This document shows positions 27,995-37,012 of a stretch of 64,000 bases of DNA, in pieces (position 1 is the stretch's first letter; the number at the start of each line of letters is the position of its first letter). The stretch spans positions 512,876-576,875 of the forward strand of contig OX638380.1 of the NCBI GenBank assembly GCA_951813855.1. The letters run 5' to 3'. A model generated the notes under the pieces. The model saw nothing but the letters and a program-made list of their open reading frames with translations. It was not told the origin of the DNA and did no database searches. Made by a program: the position numbers and the translations under genes. Source of the DNA: an uncultured Verrucomicrobiae bacterium (GTDB taxonomy: Bacteria > Verrucomicrobiota > Verrucomicrobiia > Limisphaerales > AAA164-E04).

Positions 27995-30487
27995 ATGGTA
28001 CAAGGGGGAGGAAATTCGGCCTCGCCTGCCTTCATCGACAAACTCCAACGAGGAGATTTCAACGCCCTGTTCACGGCTATCTACCAGCGGTCCGGTATCC
28101 GACCGGACGCTCGGGAAACGGCGGAAGAAATTCATTTTACGGTCGATCAAGCCGCCAGAGCGTTGCATGAATACGGCTTGGGCGTAACTGCCGCCCAAGC
28201 CGTGGAAATTCAACTTTCAGAGAATCCGAACGAGCGGATCGTGGATGCCGGAAAAGCTGCCACGCAGGCAGCCTTGCTCATGTGCCTGGCGACGATCGTT
28301 CACAAAAGGATGGAAGCAGAATTTCCCGATTGGGGCCTCACCCCCATGGCTACTCTTCGCACTGAACCGAACAGAGCCGAGAATTTGGAACGCAGTTGGA
28401 TATCCATTCTCGATCAGGATTTCGCCCCCATATTCAAACCGCCCCTTAAAGTCCTGCAAGCCATGCGCCGGGCCGGGAATGACAGCCAGGGGCTCTGCCG
28501 AGCCATCCAAACCCTGTGCGAGAAGGCTGACGATCACGCCGACGAATATGCCGCCTGCGGAGAAGACCGCGCTGGGGAACTGTTCCAAAAGGCCCTTCAA
28601 GATCCCCAAGCCACCGGTGTCTTCTACACTAAACCGGAATCGGCAACCCTGCTGGCGGAATTAGCATGTGACGCACTTGCCTCCCAAGAAAGTTCCTACT
28701 GGAACGAAACCGACTTATGGAATAATCGCCGCATTGTCGATCCTGCCTGCGGCAGCGGCACCTTGCTTACCGCCATGAAGGCAGCCATTTTCCGCAGGGT
28801 AAATCTCGAAGAAAGAGATGAGATTGGTCGAATCCTGGTTGAAGAAACGATTGTCGGCCTAGACATCAACTGGCAGGCGCTTCAACTGGCGGCAACCCAA
28901 CTGACCATCAACGCCCTGTCGGCCAACCATAGTCAAATTGGCCTCTATCGCATGCCTCACGGGCGTACCAAGCAGAAAAACATCTTCGTCGAGGGAGATT
29001 CCGGTAGCGTAGGACTCGGATCGCTCGAAATCCTGGCCCAGTTCAACAAACGACAAATACATCCTGAATTACAGACTCTTACCCAAGAGGCGCCTATCTG
29101 CCCGAAACATACCGGGGTTAGCAGTGATCGTGATATCGCTGGAATCGAAGAACTATTGAAGAATACCGCGGTGATGATCGCCAATCCGCCTTACACGGTA
29201 GGAGCCAAGACTGCGAGAGATCAGGAGTCAGGAACTCGACAGAAACAACAAGGTCGCTGGATACAACTGAAGAAATCGCTGGAAACTCACATCGAATTGA
29301 ACACGAACATCGTCGAGACCGACAGCATCAGCCCCAGATTCACCCTGCTCATGGAACATTATTCCGATCGCAGTAACGGTGTCTTGGCCAAAGTACTCCC
29401 CACGACGGCGCCGCTTGGGGTCGGCGGTCACGATGAGAGAAATTTTCTGTTGGATCGGTACGACGTGCTCCACGTGCTGTCGGTTCATAATCCCCATAAT
29501 TATTCCTGGAGCGTGGCTACGGGAATTCAAGAAAGTCTCGTCGTGATGAAAAGAAAATCCCCTGCCGAGAGTAATCCGCCTGTCTCATTCGTCAACTTGG
29601 CCGAACTCCCAGGTTCCAGCAGCATGTCGATCGAAATCGCCGAAGCGATCAGAAAGAACAACCTCGAAAAGAAAGGTTCGCTCGTTCGGGTATCACAGGA
29701 TTCCCTTCGATCTCGCGGATGGTTCGAAGTGCTCTATTACTCATCCGAATTCTCCCGCATGGTTTCGGAATTGGAAGATCACTTGTCAACGCAAGAACAC
29801 TTTTCCCGATTGGGAACTCTGTTCAACTGCAAAACGACAAAACAAACTATTGGTGGAAAAAACTGGGAATGGTGTGACCCAGCGGAAGCAGAAATAACAG
29901 TCTTGCGAGGTGCCGGGAAAGATGTCCAGACTGCTATATTGGGAACAATAGACGGCTGGTCCAGGCGAACATCATCGGGAATGAAGAAACGAACAGAACT
30001 GGAACTGCTCAAGAAGAAAACCGGATGTTTGCTGATGGCTAACACCCAAGATGCCATGACAGGGCGCTTGACCTCCGTGGCTTTGAACGAACCTGCGGTC
30101 GGTTACACTTGGACGCCTGTTCAATGCAAACAGAAAGAAGCCCGATACTATGCGGTGTGGCTCAATAGCGTAGTTGGCAGAATACAGCTCAGGAACAGAC
30201 TCGGAAGGAAGGTAACCTGGCCAATGTATCAACCGGATTCCATCAAAGACGTTTACCTTCCCTCTCGACTGACTTCCGAAAGTAAAGAGGCGCTGGATGA
30301 CGCTTGGGAAAGGACCAAGGACATGAAAGTGAGCATGTACCGGGAAGGTGCTGGAGAAGCGCACCGGATCTGGGACCGGGCAGCGGCCGCGGTCATGCAA
30401 TGGGATTACACAACTCTGAAACGAATGCGCGATCTGCTAGACAGGGAACCGACGGTGAGCGGGAAATTGCCGACCGAAACGGAGTAA
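27995..30487 (+). CDS. Orphan N6-adenine DNA methyltransferase
   Basis: The ~830-residue protein has SAM motif I DPACGSGT at about 249-256, catalytic motif IV NPPY at about 397-400, and the upstream GVFYTKPESATLLAEL typical of type I and type IIL/BREX PglX-like methylases. The ~350-residue C-terminal part, with aromatic-rich blocks (TWTPVQCKQKEARYYAVWLNS), probably recognises the target. The N-terminal ~240 residues are unassigned. No nuclease or helicase motif is visible and no restriction, BREX or DISARM gene is adjacent. The open frame extends to 27,866, and the ATG at 27,995 was preferred, though the start is uncertain. It may mark DNA for regulation or be a remnant of a defence system. 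Confidence 0.8.
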   Translation: MVQGGGNSASPAFIDKLQRGDFNALFTAIYQRSGIRPDARETAEEIHFTVDQAARALHEYGLGVTAAQAVEIQLSENPNERIVDAGKAATQAALLMCLATIVHKRMEAEFPDWGLTPMATLRTEPNRAENLERSWISILDQDFAPIFKPPLKVLQAMRRAGNDSQGLCRAIQTLCEKADDHADEYAACGEDRAGELFQKALQDPQATGVFYTKPESATLLAELACDALASQESSYWNETDLWNNRRIVDPACGSGTLLTAMKAAIFRRVNLEERDEIGRILVEETIVGLDINWQALQLAATQLTINALSANHSQIGLYRMPHGRTKQKNIFVEGDSGSVGLGSLEILAQFNKRQIHPELQTLTQEAPICPKHTGVSSDRDIAGIEELLKNTAVMIANPPYTVGAKTARDQESGTRQKQQGRWIQLKKSLETHIELNTNIVETDSISPRFTLLMEHYSDRSNGVLAKVLPTTAPLGVGGHDERNFLLDRYDVLHVLSVHNPHNYSWSVATGIQESLVVMKRKSPAESNPPVSFVNLAELPGSSSMSIEIAEAIRKNNLEKKGSLVRVSQDSLRSRGWFEVLYYSSEFSRMVSELEDHLSTQEHFSRLGTLFNCKTTKQTIGGKNWEWCDPAEAEITVLRGAGKDVQTAILGTIDGWSRRTSSGMKKRTELELLKKKTGCLLMANTQDAMTGRLTSVALNEPAVGYTWTPVQCKQKEARYYAVWLNSVVGRIQLRNRLGRKVTWPMYQPDSIKDVYLPSRLTSESKEALDDAWERTKDMKVSMYREGAGEAHRIWDRAAAAVMQWDYTTLKRMRDLLDREPTVSGKLPTETE

Positions 30488-31121
30488 GCCCGTCCGATTC
30501 GTTACCTCTCCTGTGACCTGCGGAAGACCTTGGTACGATGCCTCAGAACGACTGGCGTCCGGCAGGACTGCGAACAAAATCGTTATAGGTTCAACTTGCC
30601 CCCTATTGCCGGAAACTCCCGAGTGCGACTAGTAATGTCCCTACCTCCCCCCGCATACCGGAAACTCCAACGGTCTCTGTTCCGACCGGAAGCAATGATT
30701 GACGGCTACGCCGGCCCCACCCACCAAATCATGGAGCCTTCCCCCTTTCCTCTCGTTCGAGAAGGCCGAAATGCCCTCCCCGACCCGCTCCCGGTCAAAC
30801 CAATGAGTGCCGTAGGTATTTCGCCACCCTAAAATCAAGAAACCCTCTCGAGGCACTGAAAACCGCGGAGCAACGCCAGTCGAATCAGAATCCCCCAACC
30901 GCTCCGATTCCTCGATCACTGAGAAAAACTCAGTCAGATTTACTGCCGACATCCCAAGCTTCACGCTGACTCCCAAGCCGCGAATCCAGCAGCAACTACC
31001 GCAAGTCTTCTAATCTCAACCACCTCCGAAACGGAAACCGCCAGGTATCATCCTTAGCTCGAGCGCGGTTTAAGGATTACGAATTGACGGCCCCCGATCG
31101 AATAGGCAGCATGGGCGCGTT
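30488..31121. other. Intergenic region without a supportable gene
   Basis: Open frames are short and compositional. No transposon ends, tRNA or strong terminator were recognised. Confidence 0.5.
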
Positions 31122-32570
31122 TTGAAGAACCTTAGCGTCCTCACTTGTCTGGCCCTCATCCTGACTTGGCAATCGATCCCCAGGGCGAAAGCCGTTTCCG
31201 TTGAACGGTCGGTAGTTCAGTTGATGGTGTACTTACAACCTCCGGACTGGGACCGTCCTTGGCAATGGGAGCGTATCCTCCGCAGTTCCGGGTCGGGATT
31301 CATCATCGAGGGCAACCGCATCATGACTAACGCCCACGTGGTCGCTTGGGCCAAGGAAATCATGGTGCGCCGCTTCCAGGACTCCCGGCTTTATCCGGCG
31401 AAAGTTTCCTATGTGGGACGCGATTGCGACCTGGCCATCCTGACCGTCGAGGCGCAAGGCTTTTTCGATGGCATCGAACCGCTGACTTTAGGCGAATTAC
31501 CCGATGTGCGGTCTACCGTGTTCACCTTCGGCTATCCGGCCGGCGGCCAACAGATTTCCTACACCAGCGGGGTGGTCAGCCGCATTGAGATCCAAACCTA
31601 TACCTATCCCGGCGATCGCCGGCTGCTCGCCATCCAAACGGACGCCGCCATCAATCCGGGTAACAGCGGCGGCCCGGTAATTCAAAACGACCGGGTGGTC
31701 GGGGTCGCTTTTCAGGGCATCCCGGGACTGGAAAACACGGGATTCTTCATCCCGCCTCCCGTGGTCGAACATTTTCTCGAAGACATCGCAGACGGCTCTT
31801 ACGAGGGCTGCCCCATCTCCGATATCGACTTGGAGTCGCTGCACAACCCGGCCCAACGCAACTACCTGGGCTTAACGTCGAAAACCGGCGGCGCTCGGAT
31901 CGGCCAATTGCTGACTAAGTCAGTCCAAGATCATTTACGGACCGACGACGTCCTGCTCCAAATCGACCAATGGCCCGTAGCCCGCGACGCCTCCGTACTT
32001 TACGAAGGCAATCAGGTTCACGCCGAACTGATTGTCAGCTTGGCACAAAACGGCGACACCATCCCGCTGAAGATCTGGAGAGAAGATCAGGAGATCTCCG
32101 TCGATCTGCCGGTGTTTGCCGACCGGTCCCGCGAGTTTGCCGGCAATCTCTACCGGGCGCCACGTTACTACATCTACGGGGGTTTGGTCTTCACGCCGCT
32201 CAGCCGAAATTACCTGTCCTCGGCCTTCGGATCGAACGCCAGTTCGCAGCTGGTCTACGAGCTGTTCCATCGCTGGAGAACCGAGCCGGAGACGACCCGA
32301 ACCGAACCCATCATGTTGGCCAACGTTCTGCCCCATCCGGCAAACGCCAATTTGCGCCGGAAAAGCCGGGTAATGATCGATAGCATCAACGGCGTCCGGA
32401 TCGAAAAATTGGAAGACGTAATCAACGCCATCGAACAATGCGAAGACGATTGGCATACCATCCGTTACGCCGAACCCTACGATTTCGACACTCTCGCCCG
32501 CGAGAAAGCCGATGACGCCCACCCGGCGATACTGCGCACGTACCGCATCGCGAACGACCGACGCCTATGA
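31122..32570 (+). CDS. Secreted trypsin-like serine protease with PDZ-like regions (HtrA/Deg-related)
   Basis: The 482-residue protein starts with TTG at 31,122 and a signal peptide (KNLSVLTCLALILTW). The chymotrypsin-fold triad is complete: His72 in TNAHVV, Asp103 in RDCDLAILTV and Ser182 in INPGNSGGPV. A PDZ-like segment follows at about 250-320 (YLGLTSKTGGARIGQLLTKS, DDVLLQIDQWPVARDA), and a second, weaker one near 390-450 (VMIDSINGVRIEKLEDVINA). It resembles periplasmic Deg proteases in order, but the second half is longer and diverged. The following gene is a paralogue starting within the stop codon (ATGA), so the two are probably made together. Confidence 0.85.
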   Translation: MKNLSVLTCLALILTWQSIPRAKAVSVERSVVQLMVYLQPPDWDRPWQWERILRSSGSGFIIEGNRIMTNAHVVAWAKEIMVRRFQDSRLYPAKVSYVGRDCDLAILTVEAQGFFDGIEPLTLGELPDVRSTVFTFGYPAGGQQISYTSGVVSRIEIQTYTYPGDRRLLAIQTDAAINPGNSGGPVIQNDRVVGVAFQGIPGLENTGFFIPPPVVEHFLEDIADGSYEGCPISDIDLESLHNPAQRNYLGLTSKTGGARIGQLLTKSVQDHLRTDDVLLQIDQWPVARDASVLYEGNQVHAELIVSLAQNGDTIPLKIWREDQEISVDLPVFADRSREFAGNLYRAPRYYIYGGLVFTPLSRNYLSSAFGSNASSQLVYELFHRWRTEPETTRTEPIMLANVLPHPANANLRRKSRVMIDSINGVRIEKLEDVINAIEQCEDDWHTIRYAEPYDFDTLAREKADDAHPAILRTYRIANDRRL

Positions 32571-34024
32571 TCCCGAAAACCGCCATCCTGTCGCTGCTTC
32601 TCTCGCTGTTCTTCCTGTCCCCCGGAACGGCGGCGGCGGCCGACTGGGAAAATTCGTTGGTGCGAATCGAAGCGACCCGGCACACCTACGATTACTTTCA
32701 GCCTTGGATCCGCCGCAGCGCCACTTCCCGCAATTCAGGCCTGGTAGTGGGAGAAAAAACGATCCTGACCACGGCGCAACGGATGGAGAACAACGTCCTC
32801 ACCCGCCTTCAGAAAGGCGGTCAGGGCGAGTGGACCATCGGCCGACTGGTCTGGATCGACTATTACTCCAACTTGGCGCTTCTCACTGTCGACGACGAAG
32901 CGTTCTGGGAAGACCTTCACCCCGCAACGCTCGCCGAAAAGATCCCGAATTCTGGAACTGCCCAATCGGTACGCTGGCATGAACGGCGGCTTGAACTTCG
33001 CGAGCTGGATATCGATCGCATGAAAATCTCCAAGGGAAGGTTGGCGAATATCGACATGCTTTATCTAGAATTGGATTTCGAAACCGGTTCGTTCGACCGA
33101 AGCGAAATCATCGCGATCGACGACGAAGTGGTCGGAATAGCCATCGCTCGCTATTCCTCTTCCTCCGGCGAAAAGGTTCAGGCCATCCCCTCCACGTTCA
33201 TCCGTTCAGTTCTCCAGGCCCAATCGGAATCCGATTGGAGCGGGCTCGGTTTCTTCAATTTCTTTTGGCAAACGACCGAAAATGAGGCGACTCTGGATCA
33301 GTTGGGATTGTCCGGTCCGGCTCGCGGGGTCATCATCACCCAATTGTTGTCCCTGCCCGGTCACCCCGATGTCTTGCGCCCCAAAGACATTCTACTGAAA
33401 ATCGACGGCTTTTCTATCGATTCTCAAGGCGACTACCAGGATCCGGATTACGGCCCGCTGAATCTGGAATATCTCGCGACCCGAAACCGTTGGGCCGGCG
33501 ATCAGGTGCCGATGTCGGTCTGGCGCGACGGAAAAGCTCACCAAATCACCTTCACTTTACCGAAATTCGGCTACGAAAACTTCCTGATCCCGCCCGCCCG
33601 GTACGATTCGACGCCGGAATACTACGTAGCCGGCGGACTGATTTTTCAACCGATCTCCGGAGGCTTGATCGATGGCTTGGGCAGAGAACGCATGCCGGTA
33701 CGCATCATCCGTCATCTCAGCAAAATGCGCCCGGAAGCGAATCGGGAACTGGTCGTTCTTTCCGGAGTTTTGCCCGATCCCTTCAACGAAGGTTACCGAT
33801 CCCACAATAACCTGATCGTCGCCCGGATCAACCATCACTCGATCACCCGATTCAGCGACTTGGAAAAAGCCTTCGCCGATCCACAAGACGGGTTCCACCT
33901 GATCGAGTTCACGCCCGGCAATCCGATCGACAAAATCGTGTTGAACGCTTCGGGAATGGATTTGGCCACTCGACGGGTCATGTTTCGCTACGGCATTCAG
34001 AACAACCCGGTGATCAACAATTAA
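32567..34024 (+). CDS. Catalytically dead paralogue of the upstream serine protease (pseudoprotease)
   Basis: The 485-residue secreted protein has a signal peptide ending TAAAA-DW and aligns with the upstream protease along its length. The triad is lost, however: TTAQRM replaces TNAHVV (His to Gln71), YYSNLALLTV replaces RDCDLAILTV (Asp to Asn102), and ETGSFDRSEI replaces the NPGNSGGP loop. The PDZ-like parts remain (DQLGLSGPARGVIITQLLS, DILLKIDGFSID, NLIVARINHHSITRFSDLE). The fold is kept without activity, as in regulatory or substrate-presenting pseudoproteases. It shares a 4 bp overlap with its partner, so a protein pair is plausible but unproven. Confidence 0.8.
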   Translation: MIPKTAILSLLLSLFFLSPGTAAAADWENSLVRIEATRHTYDYFQPWIRRSATSRNSGLVVGEKTILTTAQRMENNVLTRLQKGGQGEWTIGRLVWIDYYSNLALLTVDDEAFWEDLHPATLAEKIPNSGTAQSVRWHERRLELRELDIDRMKISKGRLANIDMLYLELDFETGSFDRSEIIAIDDEVVGIAIARYSSSSGEKVQAIPSTFIRSVLQAQSESDWSGLGFFNFFWQTTENEATLDQLGLSGPARGVIITQLLSLPGHPDVLRPKDILLKIDGFSIDSQGDYQDPDYGPLNLEYLATRNRWAGDQVPMSVWRDGKAHQITFTLPKFGYENFLIPPARYDSTPEYYVAGGLIFQPISGGLIDGLGRERMPVRIIRHLSKMRPEANRELVVLSGVLPDPFNEGYRSHNNLIVARINHHSITRFSDLEKAFADPQDGFHLIEFTPGNPIDKIVLNASGMDLATRRVMFRYGIQNNPVINN

Positions 34025-34642
34025 TCGGGGCGACTCCCCCTATCGCCTTCCGAACGGAAAGGCCGCTCCCCTTGTCAGCGACGGCCGCCGGGGATCCTCC
34101 GGCAGGTCGGTATAATACGTTCGGAAGCGAACCGGGAACCGGTCGTTCGCACCGGTAACACCCGATAGTTTTCGCGACGGCAGCCTGATTCACCATGATC
34201 CGATCGGCGACCGGATCAATCATCGCTCACCCGATGCAACGACTTGGCGAAAGCCGCCGCCGGTCCGCGAAACGATCGTTTCCCCATCGGGTTCACTTCC
34301 GGCAAGCCGGACGGCGTCATCACGTTACCCGCTTCAAAAATGGCTCTGGCCATTCACCTGATTAGGTTCGCTACGGCATCAGGAGCAATCCGACGATTAG
34401 CGGTCAACCGTCGTGACTTCCCGTTAGGCGACCGAAACCATACGAGTTCCCCTTCGGAATCCGCATCGATACGGCCAACCTTTTCCGACCGATTGAATAC
34501 GCAGCTCCGGCAACGTTTCGGATTATCCAATCGATGCGATCGAAGGCTCGACGATGGCCAGGGCGAAAAAATCGCAAAAAAAGTTGCCTTCGGTTCCCGA
34601 CCGTGACAGAATCGCGTCAGTGATCGATTAGCGAGCGTTAAT
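34025..34642. other. Intergenic region without a supportable gene
   Basis: The 120-codon open frame at 34,244-34,606 has no recognisable motifs and unusual composition. A TATAAT at 34,111-34,116 lacks a well-placed -35. Nothing else was recognised. Confidence 0.45.
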
Positions 34643-35419
34643 ATGAAACCATCCTCACCGATTCCTCATGACTTGGATCCTCTCCCCTCGAAGAACAGGT
34701 TGGCGGCATTCACCCTCATCGAGTTACTGGTAGTCATCGCCATTATCGCCATTTTAGCCGGGTTACTTCTGCCCGCCCTCAGCAAGGCGAAAGAACAAGG
34801 CCATCGAACGGCTTGCTTGAACAACTTGAAGCAAATTCTCCTCGCCACCCACATGTACACCATGGATAGCGAAGAATACTTGCCCTACTCCTCTTGGAGT
34901 TCGGGCACCTTCGATGTCCCGAACTGGTGCTACACCCGAAGGCGCAACACGGATCCGCAACACAACGTCCGGGAGGGCCAGCTTTGGTCCACCCTCAACG
35001 CCGAAAAAATCTATCGCTGTCCCATCGAACGGACCACCACACCGGAATACAAACTCAGACTGAACGACAACGGGTTTCAGACGGTCAGCAGTTACGTGAT
35101 GAACGGTGCCGTCACCGCTTACGGGACCAGTCCGGGAGGACGGCAATGGGGCAGTTTCAAAATCACCCAATTTCAACCGGATTACATGATATACTGGGAA
35201 GCCGACGAGCGGAAACCGTCCAATTACGATAACGTCGCCAGCAAACCCAACGAAGGAGTCACCGAACGGCATAATACGGGTTCGGTGCTCGGGATGTTCG
35301 GGGGCCATACCGAATACTGGAAATACCTGGCATACTACCGGGAAGCCGGCATCGGCGGGCACCCAGGAATCCGACCCGGAAAATTCTGGTGCAACCCCTC
35401 CTCGGCGAGAGGAGACTAA
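34643..35419 (+). CDS. Type II secretion-type pseudopilin with prepilin signal
   Basis: The 258-residue protein carries the prepilin cleavage/methylation segment ([18 protein letters not shown], about residues 21-38) after an unusually long leader. [20 protein letters not shown] then matches the very large pseudopilin family of Verrucomicrobia and Lentisphaerae. The C-terminal half has RHNTG...[12 protein letters not shown], a variant of the usual histidine/glycine motif. It would be inserted in the inner membrane and processed by a prepilin peptidase. No secretion genes are adjacent, and such orphan pseudopilins are common in these phyla. Confidence 0.85.
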   Translation: MKPSSPIPHDLDPLPSKNRLAAFTLIELLVVIAIIAILAGLLLPALSKAKEQGHRTACLNNLKQILLATHMYTMDSEEYLPYSSWSSGTFDVPNWCYTRRRNTDPQHNVREGQLWSTLNAEKIYRCPIERTTTPEYKLRLNDNGFQTVSSYVMNGAVTAYGTSPGGRQWGSFKITQFQPDYMIYWEADERKPSNYDNVASKPNEGVTERHNTGSVLGMFGGHTEYWKYLAYYREAGIGGHPGIRPGKFWCNPSSARGD

Positions 35420-35448
35420 CCTTTTTCCGCACCCAAGGAGATTCGCAT

Positions 35449-35820
35449 ATGAACTATCGAACGCTGCTAGGAATCGGTTTAATTTGCATCCTGTCCGGAT
35501 GCGGCGGCAACGAAGAACGCCTCCGGAGTTCAGGAACTCCCGTCGAAGCCGCCGATCATCTGACCGAGGCGTTCGAAAACGCTTCGGCCCAAACGAAGAA
35601 GAACGCCGGCATCGCTTCCGAAGCCATGCGGAAGGGTGAATACGGCAAGGCCTTGGTCGCGCTGGAATCGGTGAAAAACTCCTCGCCGACTTTCGAACAA
35701 GGCATCGCCGTCAATGATTCGCTCATCTCCCTCGAACACGAATTGATTTCTCAAATGGCGAACGGCGACCCCAACGCTCGGCAAGCTTATCAAATCCTCA
35801 AGCGCGTCAATCAAAACTGA
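35449..35820 (+). CDS. Small lipoprotein, unknown function
   Basis: The 123-residue protein begins MNYRTLLGIGLICILSGCGG, with a lipobox LSGC (Cys18). A soluble alpha-helical part follows (TPVEAADHLTEAFENASAQ, IASEAMRKGEYGKALVALES, MANGDPNARQAYQILKRV) that resembles TPR-like helices. A strong ribosome binding site AAGGAG lies 8 bp before the ATG, which fixes this start over the longer frame. It follows the pseudopilin gene by 29 bp and is probably co-transcribed with it. Confidence 0.75.
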   Translation: MNYRTLLGIGLICILSGCGGNEERLRSSGTPVEAADHLTEAFENASAQTKKNAGIASEAMRKGEYGKALVALESVKNSSPTFEQGIAVNDSLISLEHELISQMANGDPNARQAYQILKRVNQN

Positions 35821-36172
35821 TTCCGCGGTAAGACTCTTACTCGACGCCGTTCATTACGCTGGACCGGACGGCTAAGGAGCGGTATCGATCAGGTCGCATC
35901 CGCAAACGAAATCGCAACGGATTTTCCGCCCGGTCAAACCGACGCTTTGCCTTTCGAAACCGTCTCGTTCTCGGCGTAAGAGTTTCAACCGGGCCGACAT
36001 TTTCGACTCGTCAACCCCGTCAACACGAAAGGCGAAACGAGCTCCGTCTGGAATTAAGTCGTCATTCCGCACCGCTTTTCCTCCGGCTACTCTTCGATTA
36101 TTCGCCGCCCGTAACGGCGGACGAGATTGAGTTCATCTTGATTTTTACGTCCGCCATTCTCAGAATCGGGCC
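35821..36172. other. Intergenic region without a recognised feature
   Basis: About 350 bp with no convincing reading frame or structural signal. Confidence 0.45.
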
Positions 36173-37012
36173 ATGAACCTTTGCGTCCGAATCCTGGCGG
36201 TCACGACAATCGGTCTTGTTTCCGTCGTCAACCTCTTGACCTTGAACGCCGACCATCACCAAAAGAACCTCGGTTACTCAGATACGCCCATCATCCCCGG
36301 TCAAAAATGGCGGGTCCATGACGGCACTCGGCCGCAACCTCAGATCGTCAAACCCGGGGCCACTTTCTCTCATCTGGCCCCTCCCCCGGACGACGCCGCA
36401 GCGCTGTTCGACGGCACCGATTTAAAGCACTTCGAAAAAGGCGACGGAAGTCCCGCGGGCTGGAAAGTGGAAAACGGTTTCATGGAAGTTGTCCCGGGGT
36501 CGGGCACGATCAGAACTCGGTCGCACTTTTCCGACTTTCAGTTGCATCTGGAATTCGCCACGCCCCAAGAGGTGAAGGGCAATTCCCAAGGCCGGGGGAA
36601 CAGCGGCGTGATCGTCTTCGGAGATTTCGAAGTTCAAATTCTCGATTCCTACCGTAATCCCACGTACCCCGATGGCCAAGCGGGCGCGTTGTACGGTCAA
36701 CAACCCCCGAGGGTGAATGCCAGCACGCCTCCCGGAACCTGGCAGAGTTACGATATCATTTTCGAAAACGCCCGATGGGAAAACGGAAAACTGGTCAAAA
36801 AGGCCAACGTGACCGTGCTACACAACGGAGTGCTAATCCATCACAAACAAGAGTTCAACGGCCCCTCGCTGCATCGTCAGGTGGGCCAATACGGCAAACC
36901 GAAGACCAAAGGCCCGATCGTGCTTCAGGACCACGGTAATCCCATGCGGTTCCGAAACATCTGGATTCGGGAAATCAAGGATTACGATCAAATCGCCGAT
37001 CCCAAAAAATAA
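36173..37012 (+). CDS. DUF1080 (3-keto-disaccharide hydrolase) domain protein
   Basis: The 279-residue secreted protein has a signal peptide (CVRILAVTTIGLVSVVNLLT). A concanavalin-like DUF1080 domain runs from ALFDGTDLKHFEKGDG through WKVENGFMEVVPGSGTIRTR, DFQLHLEFATP, GNSGVIVFGDFEVQILDSY and GPIVLQDHGNPMRFRNIWIREI. The motif set is complete. Members of this family are abundant in PVC bacteria, and some cleave 3-keto-glycosides. No sugar oxidoreductase is adjacent. Confidence 0.85.
   Translation: MNLCVRILAVTTIGLVSVVNLLTLNADHHQKNLGYSDTPIIPGQKWRVHDGTRPQPQIVKPGATFSHLAPPPDDAAALFDGTDLKHFEKGDGSPAGWKVENGFMEVVPGSGTIRTRSHFSDFQLHLEFATPQEVKGNSQGRGNSGVIVFGDFEVQILDSYRNPTYPDGQAGALYGQQPPRVNASTPPGTWQSYDIIFENARWENGKLVKKANVTVLHNGVLIHHKQEFNGPSLHRQVGQYGKPKTKGPIVLQDHGNPMRFRNIWIREIKDYDQIADPKK

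Noticed and set aside
34244..34606. 120-codon frame between the pseudoprotease and the pseudopilin
   Set aside because: No motif, no ribosome binding site and no recognisable homology pattern.
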